From Persicaria tinctoria (lineage: Eukaryota; Streptophyta; Magnoliopsida; Caryophyllales; Polygonaceae): 64,000 bases of DNA. The notes under the pieces are model-generated. The model did no database searches. It worked only from the letters and a program-made list of their open reading frames with translations, and was not told the DNA's origin. Of this stretch, positions 11,375 to 23,266 are shown piece by piece. The translations under genes and the position numbers were made by a program. The stretch covers positions 19,413,967-19,477,966 of the forward strand of contig JBANSL010000004.1 of assembly GCA_037127255.1 (NCBI GenBank), written 5' to 3'. Each line of letters begins with the position of its first letter. Within the stretch, counting starts at the first letter, position 1.

Positions 11375-11832
11375 CGAAGGCCAGAGCCCTGAGTCCAGAT
11401 CCGAGCCTGTCGAGTAGAGCCACCCGAGAAGACCCAGTCGACATAGCTGGTCTACTCGACCTCGACGAGCCCTTGTCGACATCGACGAGCACCGTGAACC
11501 AGGTCCGAGTCTGTCGAGCGCCAGCTAGCCGAGACGACGAAGCCGAACCAGTCAACCCTACTCGAGATCGACCAGACCCTTGTCGAGATCGAGTAGACCT
11601 CCAGAGCCGCGTTACTCGGTTCGACGAATCCTACTCGACTTGGGATTGCTGATTCTATCCGAAAATATCAAGATCTACCATGAAGAAAAGAGTTCTATCC
11701 ATTGAAGACACTTTAGATATATTTCCTATTTTAGATTTAATTCCTTTGTCTTTTATTTATCATTAAAGTTTTAGATAAAGTTTTAGATATAGATATAGAT
11801 ATTCTATCCTTGAATAGCAAGGATTAGAAGCC

Positions 11833-11840
11833 TATAAATA
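11833..11840 (+). promoter_or_regulatory. LTR B TATA box (copy at 18542-18549)
   Basis: TATAAATA followed by AGGCCCATGGGGCTC is conserved with LTRs A and C and sits before the leader. It is the likely start of element transcription, inferred from conservation. Confidence 0.6.
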
Positions 11841-12833
11841 AGGCCCATGGGGCTCAGTTTTATTCATTCAATTTCAGAGCAAGACAAGTAGTTCCACAGA
11901 GACAGTTTAGGGGTTCGAAGGTTTTAGGGTTTTGGTATTCGACGAGAGTTGGATTGCCAGGATTGTAAAGTCTTTTGAATTTAGTTAATGCAAGTTGTTA
12001 TTTCCTTTCAATCGATGATGTCTAAGGTTGCAATGAAGCGCGAGTAGTCCACCCACTTCTAGGGTTGGGGCGAGCCCGGCAATAACCATGCATATTTGAG
12101 GTAAAGATCCGACTTTTATCATGTTTTGAGCATCTCCTACTTGTTTATGTGTTTATTGCCCATCTAATGGAGATCCACGCTAACAACTTGGATTGTAAAC
12201 ATAAAATCGGTAGAGACAATTAGGGTTTCTTGAAAGAGTTGTCTAATTGTTGGAAAAGGCGAAAGCTTAGTCCTTTGATGCGATTTACATGATTATCTGC
12301 TTGGTTCAGCCTTATGCATGCTTGGTTATCGTTGTTGCAAACCCCAATCTTGGAAGTTCTTTTACATACAGTTTAGTTCGAAATCCCAAAGCCTTTGCAT
12401 TTATTTTACTTCGTTTTAGTTCCTGCCCTCGTCGATCTCGACCAAACCCTGGTCGACCTCGACTACTGATCTTCGACCTAGAGTCGCCGTAGCTTACTTG
12501 TGCAGGAACTCGACCAGACCCACTCGACCCAGACGAAGGCTACTCGATATCGAGTAGGGCCTTGTCGAGATCGACCACCCTTGCCGAGTTGCTGCTGCTG
12601 TGTTCGACTAGCCCGATCTTCTGTCGAGTTGCTGTACTCGAGATCGAGGACACCTGTGGTCAACTTCTGTGAGATTCATCCGCTACCTAGGATCCGCTGA
12701 CACACTTCCTCGTAGATCGATCCTGACTTCCCGCTGCTACATCAGGAGGAGGTCTTGTAATTATTTGCGTGGGCAGAATCTAGTTTGATTTATTTTGTTA
12801 TATTTCATACTCGATTTCCTCTTATCAACAAGT

Positions 12834-12851
12834 TGGCGCCGTTGCCGGGGA
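12834..12851 (+). other. Primer binding site, tRNA-Asp type
   Basis: TGGCGCCGTTGCCGGGGA begins three bases after the 5' LTR. It is complementary to the 3' end expected of plant tRNA-Asp, the primer known for Athila and related gypsy elements. Reverse transcription of the element RNA would start here. Confidence 0.9.
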
Positions 12852-12913
12852 AGCTATCATTCGCGCCTTAGGTAGTCAGTTCTCACGTTCTCTTTGAGTT
12901 ACTTTTCAGGTGT

Positions 12914-15775
12914 ATGCGCCGTTCTGGTCAACTACCTGAGTTTGACGGCTTAGACGAACCAGAACGACTTTTTCACATCAGGGCTAAACTACAAAGAGCC
13001 AAGGCGGCTGCTGAAACACAGGAACAGCTGATCACAAGGCTTACCACAGAGCTAGCCGCAAAGGATGCTGCTATCGCCGCTGAGAAAGCAGCAAGGGAAC
13101 AAGCGGAAGCTGAGCTTGCCCAATATACAACTACTACAGAGGATTATATGCATCCAACTCTCGTCGTGCCTGAATCGGCGATTCTAATCCCTGAAAACTC
13201 TTTTGAAATTCGCACTCAATTTCTTATAGAGCTTAAAAATAATGCTTTTTATGGCAAATTTAATGAGTGTCCTCTTGAACATATTACCAATTTTCATGAC
13301 ATGTGTCGTACTCTTGCTGAAGGTACAACTCTGGAATATGTCAAGATGAAAGCTTTCCGCTGGTCGCTGGCTGGACCTGCACTGAAGTGGCTTGAAGGGC
13401 TGAAGCCGAGATCTCTCACCACATGGGCCCAAGTAGAGCAAGAGTTTCTGAACAAATACTTCCCGCCCGCCAAAACAGCATTTCTCCGCCAGAAAATCAC
13501 CGCCTTCAAACAGAAGCAAGGGGAACCGCTGGCAAAGGCATGAGAACGCTACAAAGAGCTGCTGCGATCTTGCCCTACTCATGGACAGCCACCCTACGTC
13601 ATTCAGGAGATCTTCTTCAACTCTCTTGATCAAGTCACTAAGGACAGAATTAACCACTATACTCGCTATGAGTATCTGACGATGCCACCAAGTGACGCAT
13701 GGGGTGTGCTAGAAAAGCTCATTAACTACGACAACAAATATGGAGCTCCTACAAACTATGAGGAGAGCTCCTATGCCAGGCCAGCAAAGGAGATCGACCC
13801 AGATGTCAGGGAGCAGTTCTATAGAGACCAAAATCGCAAGCTCCTCAAGAAAGTCAAATATCTGTCTGTCAATGAGCCTTGCATCGAATGCGGATCACAG
13901 AGGCACACCACTACTGAGTGCCCACACGCAGAGCAAGTCAGAATGGCGGAGACACATGAGGAGGCAGCCTACGCTGGGGGTCCCAATCGCTATATGGGAG
14001 ATCAAAGGTTCTATTAACCATAATGGAACCAAGGTCCCCCTAGGAATCCCCCACCCTACAGAGCTCCAGGACATCCAGAAAGGGATCAAAAGAAGGATGA
14101 TCTGCAATTGATCCTTGAGGAAATGCGACAAAATCAGGGCACCATCAACAACCAGTTCCAGAGCATCACCACCAAATTTGGGGAACTAGACATCTGGAAA
14201 AGAGGAATAGAGACCCATATGGGTCAAATCGCTGTGCAGATCCCATGACCGTCCGACAAGCTCCCTGGGAAAACAGAACCAAATCATAAGGGGAAAACCG
14301 GACATGTCGCAACTATCAAACTCAGGAGTGGGCATCAACTACACGAGCCAGAGGTCGGAAAACAGCAAAGCAACGCAGAGCAGCAACTCGAGACAGAGCA
14401 GCACCTGGTCGATCTCGAGGAGCCCGTACTCGATGTCGACAAGGCTCTACTCGACCAAGACTAGAAGCTGAGCTCGGATTCCGCTGCGCAGACCAGCAAC
14501 CCAAGGTCGACAACCCAACTCGATGTCGATAAGCCCCTGGTCAAGATCGACAAGCCCGTGGTCGAGATCGAGGAGCAGCAAGCCGACGTCGACGACTCTA
14601 CAGCATCTCCGACAACTGATCTGGCTCCGAAGCAGAAAAAGCCACTGCATTTCCCTTCAAAAACACAGAAAGATCCCACTGCAGGTAGGTTTACCAGATT
14701 TGTTAATATGCTGCAAGAACTGAATGTTTCTATTCCCTTTACAGAAGCCCTACAAGAGATGCCTGGATATGTCAAGTTTCTGAAGGAAATCCTGAGCAAG
14801 AAGCGATCCATCTCAGAGATCGCAGGCGAATGCAAAGTACTCCACTTCCCTGAAAAGAGGCCTGACCTTGGTAAGTTTTCTGTTACTATGGGTTTTGGAC
14901 AATATAAATATGATTCTCTATGCGATTTAGGAGCAAGTGTGAGCATCATGCCTTTATCAATCTGGCGGAAGGTCAAGATAGGATGCATAGAACATGTGGA
15001 TGCTAAATTATACATGGCTAACAATACAGTGGTCATCCCCACAGGTATAGTTGAAAATGTTCCCGTCCAGGTTGGTAAATTCTTTGTTCCAGCTGATTTC
15101 CTTATTATTGACTGTGCTGAAGATCCTACTAGCCCTATTATTCTTGGTAGACCATTCTTAGCTACTGCAGATGCCAGGATTAGTGTTAAGAATCACTCGC
15201 TCACCTTCACCATAGGCGATGAGGTTTTGGATTTCTCTTTTTGCCCTGCAAAGGAGGAAATTTCTTGGCTGGAGGTGAAAAGTATCAGCATCGACGGGAC
15301 CAGGAAAACAGCGGAGGAAGGAGCCAAAACTGTACTCGAGATCGACGAAGCCTCCTCGATCTCGACAAGCATCCTCCTCGACCTCGACCAAGACTCGTCG
15401 ATGTCGACCACCTCCACTGAGCCAGAAACTTGTCAGGAGCCTAAGTATGGGATCCCTGTACTCGATCTCGACCAGCAATACTCGACATCGAGTAGACCCA
15501 AGCCCAAAGATTTCTGTTTTGGGTCCGAACAGGTAAGTTCAGGTATGAATTCTACTCCCCCTCAGTCCATAAATAAAATATTTAATGATTTAAGAGAAAA
15601 TAAAACACCGTGGCGAGAGAACCTGCAGAAACTGAGGGCTACAAAGAAGAAGAAGAAAGAGAAGGGAGATGATGCAAGCAACCACCTGTCAGCTGAGCTT
15701 GCATACTACCATCAGGACCTAGACGATCCAGGAGAAGGGCCAAGCATGAGCGGGCCCCACAATAATGATCCTTGA
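12914..15775 (+). pseudogene. Element B gag-protease polyprotein
   Basis: One frame of 2.86 kb runs without a frameshift. It starts at MRRSGQLPEFDG, has a coiled coil (about residues 25-75, AAKDAAIAAEKAAREQAEAEL), a retrotransposon gag domain (about 85-260, with FYGKFNECPLEHITNFHDM and W..LKPRSLTTW), and a CCHC-like knuckle near 13880 (C.EC, RH, C). After an acidic hinge, an aspartic protease starts at CDLGASVS (GAT at 14924), with ILGRPFLATADA behind it. Five in-frame stops occur at 13541, 14015, 14021, 14246 and 14462; the first lies where related gags have tryptophan. Nothing follows the protease but a short tail ending at 15775. Gag would build the particle and the protease would cut it. 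Confidence 0.88.
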
Positions 15776-17487
15776 GCGCAAACGGAGAAGTCGGCCTAGC
15801 GACTCTAAAATCTAGAGCATGTATATAAACTTTATGAATTTTTGGGACTTTTTGGTTTTTTATTTTTTGGTTTTAGGTCTTTTTAAGTACTTCATGTGGA
15901 TAATCTTGTTTTTGTGAAATCTAATACTTTTTGGTCGGCAAGCATATAAGGATCGCGAAAAATGGAAGGAAGAAGGCCCTAAAAAACCAGTCAGAATCGA
16001 CGACGGACAAGTCGACGACGACAAGGAGGAGCAGCCAAGACAAAGCTACTCGAGATCGAGTAGACGTACTCGACATCGACAAGCCATCAAACACTCCTCG
16101 ACTTCAGAAAACCACCAAACGCTGAAAAGCTACTCGATATCGAGTAGACTGTACTCGACATCGACGAGAATCCCTACTCGACATGCCCAGTTTCACCTTC
16201 CTCGATGCATTATCCTGTGAGTTCCTTCCTTTACTCTTGTTTTATTTGATTTTATACAGTGAGGACACTGTAATATTTAAGTATGGGGGTGGGGGAAGGG
16301 CTTACTTTGTGCATATTTGATCATATTTGACATTATTGGAGCATTATTTCTTTGAATTGCTACATGGCTATTTTGGAATGCATTATTGATTTATGTGCTT
16401 ATATGCATGATTTCCAAACATTTGAGAAAAATGACCCCCATTGAAAATTTTGAATAATGTCATGGAAGTGTAATATTGAACTCGACGATGCAAAATTGGA
16501 TTCATTAGAGATATAGCATGAAATTGCCTAGTAAAGGGAAGTCACAATGAAGTGCATTATTTTCTTGAAAACCATAAAAGGAGGTAAAATTTGAAGTTGC
16601 TTTTGACATGTTGCATGATAAGATGATGGAGGACTTTATATTTCCATATAATGCTCATTGTTTATATTCCTAGCCTTACCTATGCTTATGCATCACAAAA
16701 GCCATATATATGCCTTATTTCATATATTGCTCCACATGATCTAAATACATTACCATTCTTTACCTTATCCTGGGATTATGTTGAGAATGATGTTACATTA
16801 TGGAGATGTTATATGGTGTTTGTGTTGTGATTATTATCATTATTGGAGTTTGGTAAGGAAATTGTTTGAATATATGAAAAATTTAATGAGCGAAAGAAAA
16901 TCCAATCACCTCATGAGATAAAGGTAGATTGACCCTGCTCTCTAAAATAATAGTTTGGAGAGATGGGACACATTGTGAGGAGTCCAAAGCACTAAGTATC
17001 CGGGGCCATTCATGACACCCATGTTTGCGACTCGCGAGAAGGCAGTGCTAAGGTTAGAGAGGTAAAAGCATTATTATGAATAAAAGCATTATGAAAGGTG
17101 ATGAATCAAATGGAGAAAGTACGTGGTATGAAATTCAGTTTGGAAATACTCCATTTCCCCGGATCATTAGCACCACATTGCCAGAAATTGCCCACCTTTT
17201 AACCTTTTACCATTCTACTCCTTATTTGAGCTTAAATTAAAGTCTTCTTGATTATTAATGCTTTGTCACACATGAATTATTTGTGCATAACCCTCCTTTT
17301 GTGAGTAGATGTTGCTTTGATATATTTGCACATGCATGGATCTATGACACTAGTACCTTTTCGAGGATGATAATTGATTGCAGGGTTATATGAGAATAAA
17401 TCTAAGATGTTGAGAGTTTAAATTCTTTCCCTGAATGACAATTAAAAAGTATTGCTTGAGGACAAGCAAGCTTAAGTATGGGGTGTT
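15776..17487 (+). other. Element B 3' non-coding region with two polypurine-like tracts
   Basis: No coding domain is visible. The stretch after 15785 (AGTCGGCCTAGCGACT) matches element C from about 30811. The similarity continues to the LTR, so this non-coding block is a family feature. A purine tract TTTAAGTATGGGGGTGGGGG at 16276-16300 resembles the one next to the LTR (CTTAAGTATGGGGTGTT, 17471-17487). The second is the expected plus-strand primer; the first could be a central one. Short ORFs here, such as 15931-16125, consist of TCGA-motif translation and are not credible. Confidence 0.75.
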
Positions 17488-19539
17488 TGTTGTAAGCCTA
17501 ATCTGCCATGTTTTACTGTAACGTTTATATCGATTTCTGCATGCATTTCATTCATTCGGGTTAAGATAGTACATAATCTATGTAGTTTATGTTTATTTGC
17601 CAAATTATGGAATCTACACCAGTTTCTGTTTAATTCGCAGAATTCGGGGCGTTTTACAGCAATTCTAAGGAAGGTCGGAAAAGCTCGTAAAACCGCTACA
17701 GAAGTCCAAAGTCAAAGAAGCAGCGGAATCAGTTGAATCGAGTTAAGAGCCAAGGTTACTCGATCTCGAGTAAACCCTACTCGATCTCGACGAAGCATAG
17801 CCGAGCAAGCCTGGTCGAGAGAGCTGAGCCAGACCAACCCGACTTCCGGACCCAACTCGATCTTGACAAGACCTGGTCGAGATCGAGGAAGCCCAGTGCC
17901 ACACCCGGAGTCGAGGAGAGAACTGATCGAGAAGCCGAGGACAAGGACGCCGAGGACAATCCTACTCGATCTCGACAAGCTTCTAGTCGAGATCGACGAG
18001 CGCCACAACGCCAGTCCGAGTCCGTGCCGAGGAGAAGCTGCTCGACCAGAAGACCACACCTCTACTCGATCTCGACAAACCCTAGTCGAGATCGAAGAAG
18101 GCCAGAGCCCTGAGTCCAGATCCGAGCCTGTCGAGTAGAGCCACCCGAGAAGACCCAATCGACATAGCTGGTCTACTTGACCTCGACGAGCCCTTGTCGA
18201 CATCGACGAGCGCCAGCTAGCCGAGACGACGAAGCCGAACCAGTCAACCCTACTCGAGATCGACCAGACCCTTGTCGAGATCGAGTAGACCTCCAGAGCC
18301 GCGTTACTCGGTTCGACGAATCCTACTCGACTTGGGATTGCTTGGGCATGAAGATTGCTGATTCTATCCGAAAATATCAAGATCTACCATGAAGAAAAGA
18401 GTTCTATCCATTGAAGACACTTTAGATATATTTCCTATTTTAGATTTAATTCCTTTGTCTTTTATTTATCATTAAAGTTTTAGATAAAGTTTTAGATATA
18501 GATATAGATATTCTATCCTTGAGTAGCAAGGATTAGAAGCCTATAAATAAGGCCCATGGGGCTCAGTTTTATTCATTCAATTTCAGAGCAAGACAAGTAG
18601 TTCCACAGAGACAGTTTAGGGGTTCGAAGGTTTTAGGGTTTTGGCATTCGACGAGAGTTGGATTGCCAGGATTGTAAAGTCTTTTGAATTTAGTTAATGC
18701 AAGTTGTTATTTCCTTTCAATCGATGATGTCTGAGGTTGCAATGAAGCGCGAGTAGTCCACCCACTTCTAGGGTTGAGGCGAGCCCGGCAATAGCCATGC
18801 ATAATTGAGGTAATGATCCGACTTTTATCATGTTTTGAGCATCTCCTACTTGTTTATGTGTTTATTGCCCATCTAATGGAGATCCACGCTAACAACTTGG
18901 ATTGTAAACATAAAATCGGTAGAGACAATTAGGGTTTCTTGAAAGAGTTGTCTAATTGTTGGAAAAGGCGAAAGCTTAGTCCTTTGATGCGATTTACATG
19001 ATTATCTGTTTGGTTCTGCCTTATGCATGCTTGGTTATCGTTGTTGCAAACCCCAATCTTGGAAGTTCTTTTACATACAGTTTAGTTTGAAATCCCAAAG
19101 CCTTTGCATTTATTTTACTTCGTTTTAGTTCCTGCCCTCGTCGATCTCGACCAAACCCTGGTCGACCTCGACTACTGATCTTCGACCTAGAGTCGCCGTA
19201 GCTTACTTGTGCAGGAACTCGACCAAACCCACTCGACCCAGACGAAGGCTACTCGATATCGAGTAGGGCCTTGTCGAGATCGACCACCCTTGCCGAGTTG
19301 CTGCTGCTGTGTTCGACTAGCCCGATCTTCTGTCGAGTTGCTGTACTCGAGATCGAGGACACCTGTGGTCGACTTCTGTGAGATTCATCCGCTACCTAGG
19401 ATCCGCTAACACGCTTCCTCGTGGATCGATCCTGACTTCCCGCTGCTATATAAGGAGGAGGTCTTGTAATTATTTGCGTGGGCAGAATCTAGTTTGATTT
19501 ATTTTGTTATATTTCATACTCGATTTCCTCTTATCAACA
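17488..19539 (+). repeat. Element B 3' LTR
   Basis: This 2052-bp LTR matches 10767-12830. It lacks about 29 bases near 18206 and has about 17 extra bases near 18345. It ends TTATCAACA and is followed by the target duplication CCACC at 19540-19544. Confidence 0.93.
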
Positions 19540-19544
19540 CCACC

Positions 19545-20068
19545 TCATCGGCTCCAACTTCAGGTGTTGGCAAATGAGATGCCGAATCCAGAGTTTAGGG
19601 CTCGCACCGTGCGTTTGGCGAGAACAAACCGTGCACATAGCAAAACGGTAATTAAGGGTATGCCAAACGTGTTGGCATCATTGTATTTTGGGGTTTTTAC
19701 AACAAAAGATACAAGTAAGTAGGGTAAATTGTGAAATTCTGAGAAACCCCGATTGGGTCAAAGAAAACGGAAGTCGTGTCGTTTTTTTTTTGTTTTGGTT
19801 ATAAGGTTGGATCCACCATATATATATTCTAGCACAAAAGATTAAGCCACTATACAGGGGCTTCACCTCCCTTTATATTTTGGTTTGGTTTTCACCTTAT
19901 TTTTTCAATGTGGGACTCTACTCAGAAACCCCAATACGCCCTCTCAAGTGCGACCCCCCGATCGGGTTTGACACTTGAACATTTTTTTCTTTTCGGTCGA
20001 GACTTTCAATCTCTTTATAGCTCGCCCAGTTATGATATTTTTAATTAGCATGGGTTTGACACTTGAAC
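19545..20068. other. Old target-site flank of element B, with repeat R copy 2
   Basis: Sequence 19545-19668 continues the site where element B inserted and shows no gene. The stretch 19669-19885 is the second copy of dispersed repeat R (first copy 9306-9500). It is followed by AATGTGGGACTCTACTCAG and CGACCCCCCGATCGGG, then by the start of duplication copy 2. Confidence 0.6.
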
Positions 20069-21170
20069 ATTTAATATTATTTTATCTCATTTGTTTTGCA
20101 TATTATGTTGTTACTTTTCTCTTGATTTTGATCACCTCGACAGAGTAGCTTCGCGCTAGGTTTCTACTATGACTGCAGGGAAGTCGATACTACTATAGTG
20201 GCCACCATATACTTGTAATGTGTAAGGAGATAACATCTTGATTGGAACTACTTCGGAGATAAGCGGATGCCTGGATTGAGAACCCAGGGGTGTGATCGAC
20301 AGGCACATTCCTTAGAACCGTAGCAGGACGATCTCGATTTTGTTGTATTCTTAGATAGCTTTGTTGCTCGCCCCCATGCTAGAGTGTAAGGGATTCCCAG
20401 GTGATCGTGCATGTGACTTAATGCGACCCATGGTGTCTACATAAGCCAAGAACCGGGATGATTTCAAAGGAAAAAGGCATAGTGATCGAGAAACCAATCA
20501 TGTTGCGATGAGCGGGTGAAACCATCCACATATCTCCCTATTCTTATTCACAATTGCTTGATACTTTATTTCATTACTGTCGATTCTCCCTTAGTCTATT
20601 ATTTCTGTGTTCGCATACTCTGTATAAATTGTTAGCATTTGAAACACAATAAACATGCTCTCTATCCATGGGATCGACCCCTTGTTTAATTAACTACTAT
20701 ACTAGTGTTTGGGTTTGAGTATTTGTTTGGCGAGAATCAATGATCGGTTTACGCTTGTCAACTGCACAAAAAATAGCCCCATTGTTTAGGAAAATACTAC
20801 ACAAAATTGCATTGTATGGGCTGCGGTGAAACTACACAGAAAACAACTCCTAAATTGCTCTCTTGATTGCATTGGTCATGCCAAAGTTATAGTGCAAACA
20901 ATTCACAAAACAAAAACAGCCCTTGATCAATTTGTTCAAGATATCCATTACAAGCCTTGATTTTTCCATTACAGTGATTGGAGACGAGTACCATTAAAAT
21001 TTAATTACAACTGAAGATATCCACCCTATCTTGCCAATTTCACCATTACAACATTCATAAGCATGCTAATTATTATGAAACACAAAAGTACAATCATTCG
21101 GCTATATATGCTCTTCGCCTATTATCTTCTTCGTAACGCCAGCTTCAATGTGCTCATCCTTTTGCATCTT

Positions 21171-21536
21171 TCAATTACATGCCAGGGATTTTGCAGTTGG
21201 AAGGTTGTTTGCCAATTTCACAATTTCAATATCACGCAACTCACGTGATTTTGTTATCTCGATGTTCTTCTCGACTAACACTTTTTTATCTTTCAGCAAC
21301 TCATTGATTACTTCCTTTTTTTCACCATATTCAGCATATTCAGCATCCATCCATACAAAATACTTGCATCTATTAACTGACCCATATCGACTACAAGTGA
21401 CAAACCTTCTCTCATAGTTGTCCTTTGTACGAGCAGTGAATTGCCTTTCTCCAAAACCACAAAAACAGGCTCTCATCTGGTTGTTTGGAAAAATAACTTG
21501 AACTCGACCTCTCCTATTTGTAATTCCATAATACAA
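21171..21536 (-). pseudogene. GRF-type zinc finger protein, longer copy
   Basis: The reverse-strand frame of about 121 codons starts MYYGITNRRGRVQ. It contains the zinc finger CFCGFGERQFTARTKDN, RRFVTCSRYG, C.YFVWMD, then a charged heptad-like region (EVINELLKDKKVLVEKNIEITK). It ends at a stop where the frame of related proteins would continue to a membrane segment. It is about 90 per cent similar by eye to the fragment at 1550-1777 but keeps more of the reading frame. The function of such proteins is unknown; GRF modules bind zinc and often nucleic acid. Confidence 0.55.
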
Positions 21537-21908
21537 ATAAAGGCAAATTTACACAATTTCCACTCAAACCACAAAGCAAGACAATATTGCACAAGCAAAC
21601 TTACTTGACAACCATATTGGCACAAATCTCTAGATTGTTTGCAAATAGCAAATCAGCACCATCAGCTTGCCCTTACCAGCTTGCCCTTACTGCTTAAAAT
21701 CGATTCCAACCGAAGCGGATTATAATTCTTGATATCAATCTCCCTCATTCATCCTTTGACTATGAAGTGTGAACTATCGAGCTTCTGTGTTCTGATTCAC
21801 CACTTGAATGGAGGGATAAATTGCATTTTCTAATTTCCTTTTATTTTCTATCTTCCCTCTATTAGTACATTATTTTATATTAAAAGAGGAATGTGCAATT
21901 TTGTAATT

Positions 21909-22978
21909 GGGAAATTTACGGAAAACCACCCTTTAAACAGGTAAGCTTTCACTTAACCACCCTTTAAATGTAAAATTACGAAAAACCACCCTTTAAAGGG
22001 TTTTTCTTTACAATTCACCACCCATTTATCTATTTTTACTAATTTATCATTAAACATAATATATTTTAATATTTTAAACTCATGTTTGATTAAAAATTTA
22101 TTTAAAATTTGAATTTAACAGCTTAATTATATTTTAGGGATATTTTTTTTTATTTTAAGAAAATAATAATAAATATATCCTAGAACTATTATCTTCATTT
22201 ATGTTTGAAAATGTTTATAATTTTTAAAATATTATGTAAATTAATATTTTCTTTATAATATGACTAGAAATCATAATTTCTATTTATAAAGTTAAAAATA
22301 ACCTTAAAATTATTATTTATTTATAGTGAAATTCATTTTCCAGTAATTAAATTTTGTTAAATATTAAAAAAGTCTATAATTATATTTAAGTGATACGATT
22401 AATTGATTAACAAATTTTTTAAATTTGTTAATTATATTCAAAGAAAAAGGGTATCTATAACAAGTAAAATGCATTAAACTCGTATTTTAAGTTGAAAAAT
22501 ATTAACTTATTTTTAATAGATAATTTTTTTTAAAACAAAAATATATGTGGGAGAATTCACCTGCCTTTTACCCCAAATTTTAAAAAAATATCTTATCGAT
22601 TAATCGTATAATTTAAATATAACAATAGACATTTTAGATTTTTTTTATCAAAGACAATTATTGAACAAAAATATTTAAATTATATATAAATAAATAATAC
22701 TGTAATATTTTTAAAATATTTAAAATATAAAAAAAAGAAGAGTAATTTACATAATATTTTAAAAATTATATATATATTCAAACATAAATTAAGATAATCG
22801 AATTTGAGTGTAAAATATTAAAATATAGTTTATTTAATGATAAATTAGTAAAAATAGATGAATGGGTGGTGAATTGTAACCAAAATCCCTTTAAAGGGTG
22901 GTTTTATGTAATTTAACATTTAAAGGGTGGTTAAGTGAAAACTTACCTATTTAAAGGGTGGTTTTCTGTAAATTTCCC
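21909..22978. mobile_element. Mutator-type MITE, 1070 bp, with 9-bp target duplication
   Basis: The ends GGGAAATTTAC and GTAAATTTCCC are inverted repeats that extend, with few mismatches, for about 180 bases. They include the CCACCCTTTAAA blocks and ACAATTCACCACCCATT. The target duplication TTTGTAATT is seen at 21900-21908 and 22979-22987. The unoccupied site, with a single TTTGTAATT, is preserved in duplication copy 1 near 2143. The interior is very AT-rich and non-coding. Long terminal inverted repeats with a 9-bp duplication fit a non-autonomous Mutator-like element. Confidence 0.93.
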
Positions 22979-23266
22979 TTTGTAATTTCACATATTTAAC
23001 GTACCGAGATTCCAACGGAACCCTACTAGGGATGATCTTCCGCTAACGAAAGCCTTATAAGAGCTAGTTTCTGGTAATTAATTAAGCACATAAGAGATGG
23101 TTTTGGACAATATACCATATTTAAGGGACGATTTTATACGATTTACCCATAAAAAAAGCCTTAAAGTTTTTCTAAAAAATATGTGACGAGGATCCAATAC
23201 TCGGTGACTGTATGTGCCTTCAAAATTAGATGACTTTCCAGGTTATTGCTTACAAGTCGTTATAAC

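Larger units (their letters stand above)
10767..12830 (+). repeat. Element B 5' LTR
   Basis: This 2064-bp LTR has the TATAAATA promoter at 11833-11840, a leader with poly-pyrimidine stretches, and a dense array of TCGA-type inverted repeats at about 11037-11600 and 12420-12655. It starts TGTTGTAAGCC and ends TTATCAACA. It matches the 3' LTR closely along its whole length. Confidence 0.93.
10767..19539 (+). mobile_element. Gypsy element B (Athila-like), complete insertion, gag-protease only
   Basis: Two long LTRs (10767-12830 and 17488-19539) both start TGTTG and end CAACA. They are flanked by the 5-bp target duplication CCACC (10762-10766 and 19540-19544). A tRNA-Asp type primer binding site follows the first LTR, and a purine-rich AAGTATGGGGTG tract precedes the second. 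The internal 4.7 kb encodes only gag and an aspartic protease (12914-15775). No reverse transcriptase, RNase H or integrase domain is present, so the copy must have depended on enzymes from another element. By eye the LTRs differ at roughly 30 positions plus two indels (a gap of about 29 bp near 18206 and an extra 17 bp near 18345). Confidence 0.93.
20069..23266. repeat. Segmental duplication, copy 2
   Basis: This is the direct copy of 328-2437, enlarged by a 1070-bp MITE and its 9-bp target duplication. Differences from copy 1 include point changes, a GTTTGC insertion near 21635 and several one- to nine-base indels. The right boundary opens directly onto the promoter region of the BAHD gene. 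Confidence 0.85.

Noticed and set aside
10752..11555. Several open frames of 60-220 codons on both strands of the element B 5' LTR, and again at 17712-18392
   Set aside because: They encode repeated SRSTRS/LDLD-like strings that follow from the TCGA palindromes, which leave all frames open. They have no domain and are interrupted differently in the two LTRs.
12834..12851. tRNA-Asp-like sequence as a tRNA gene
   Set aside because: Only 18 bases complementary to a tRNA 3' end are present, right after an LTR. It is a primer binding site.
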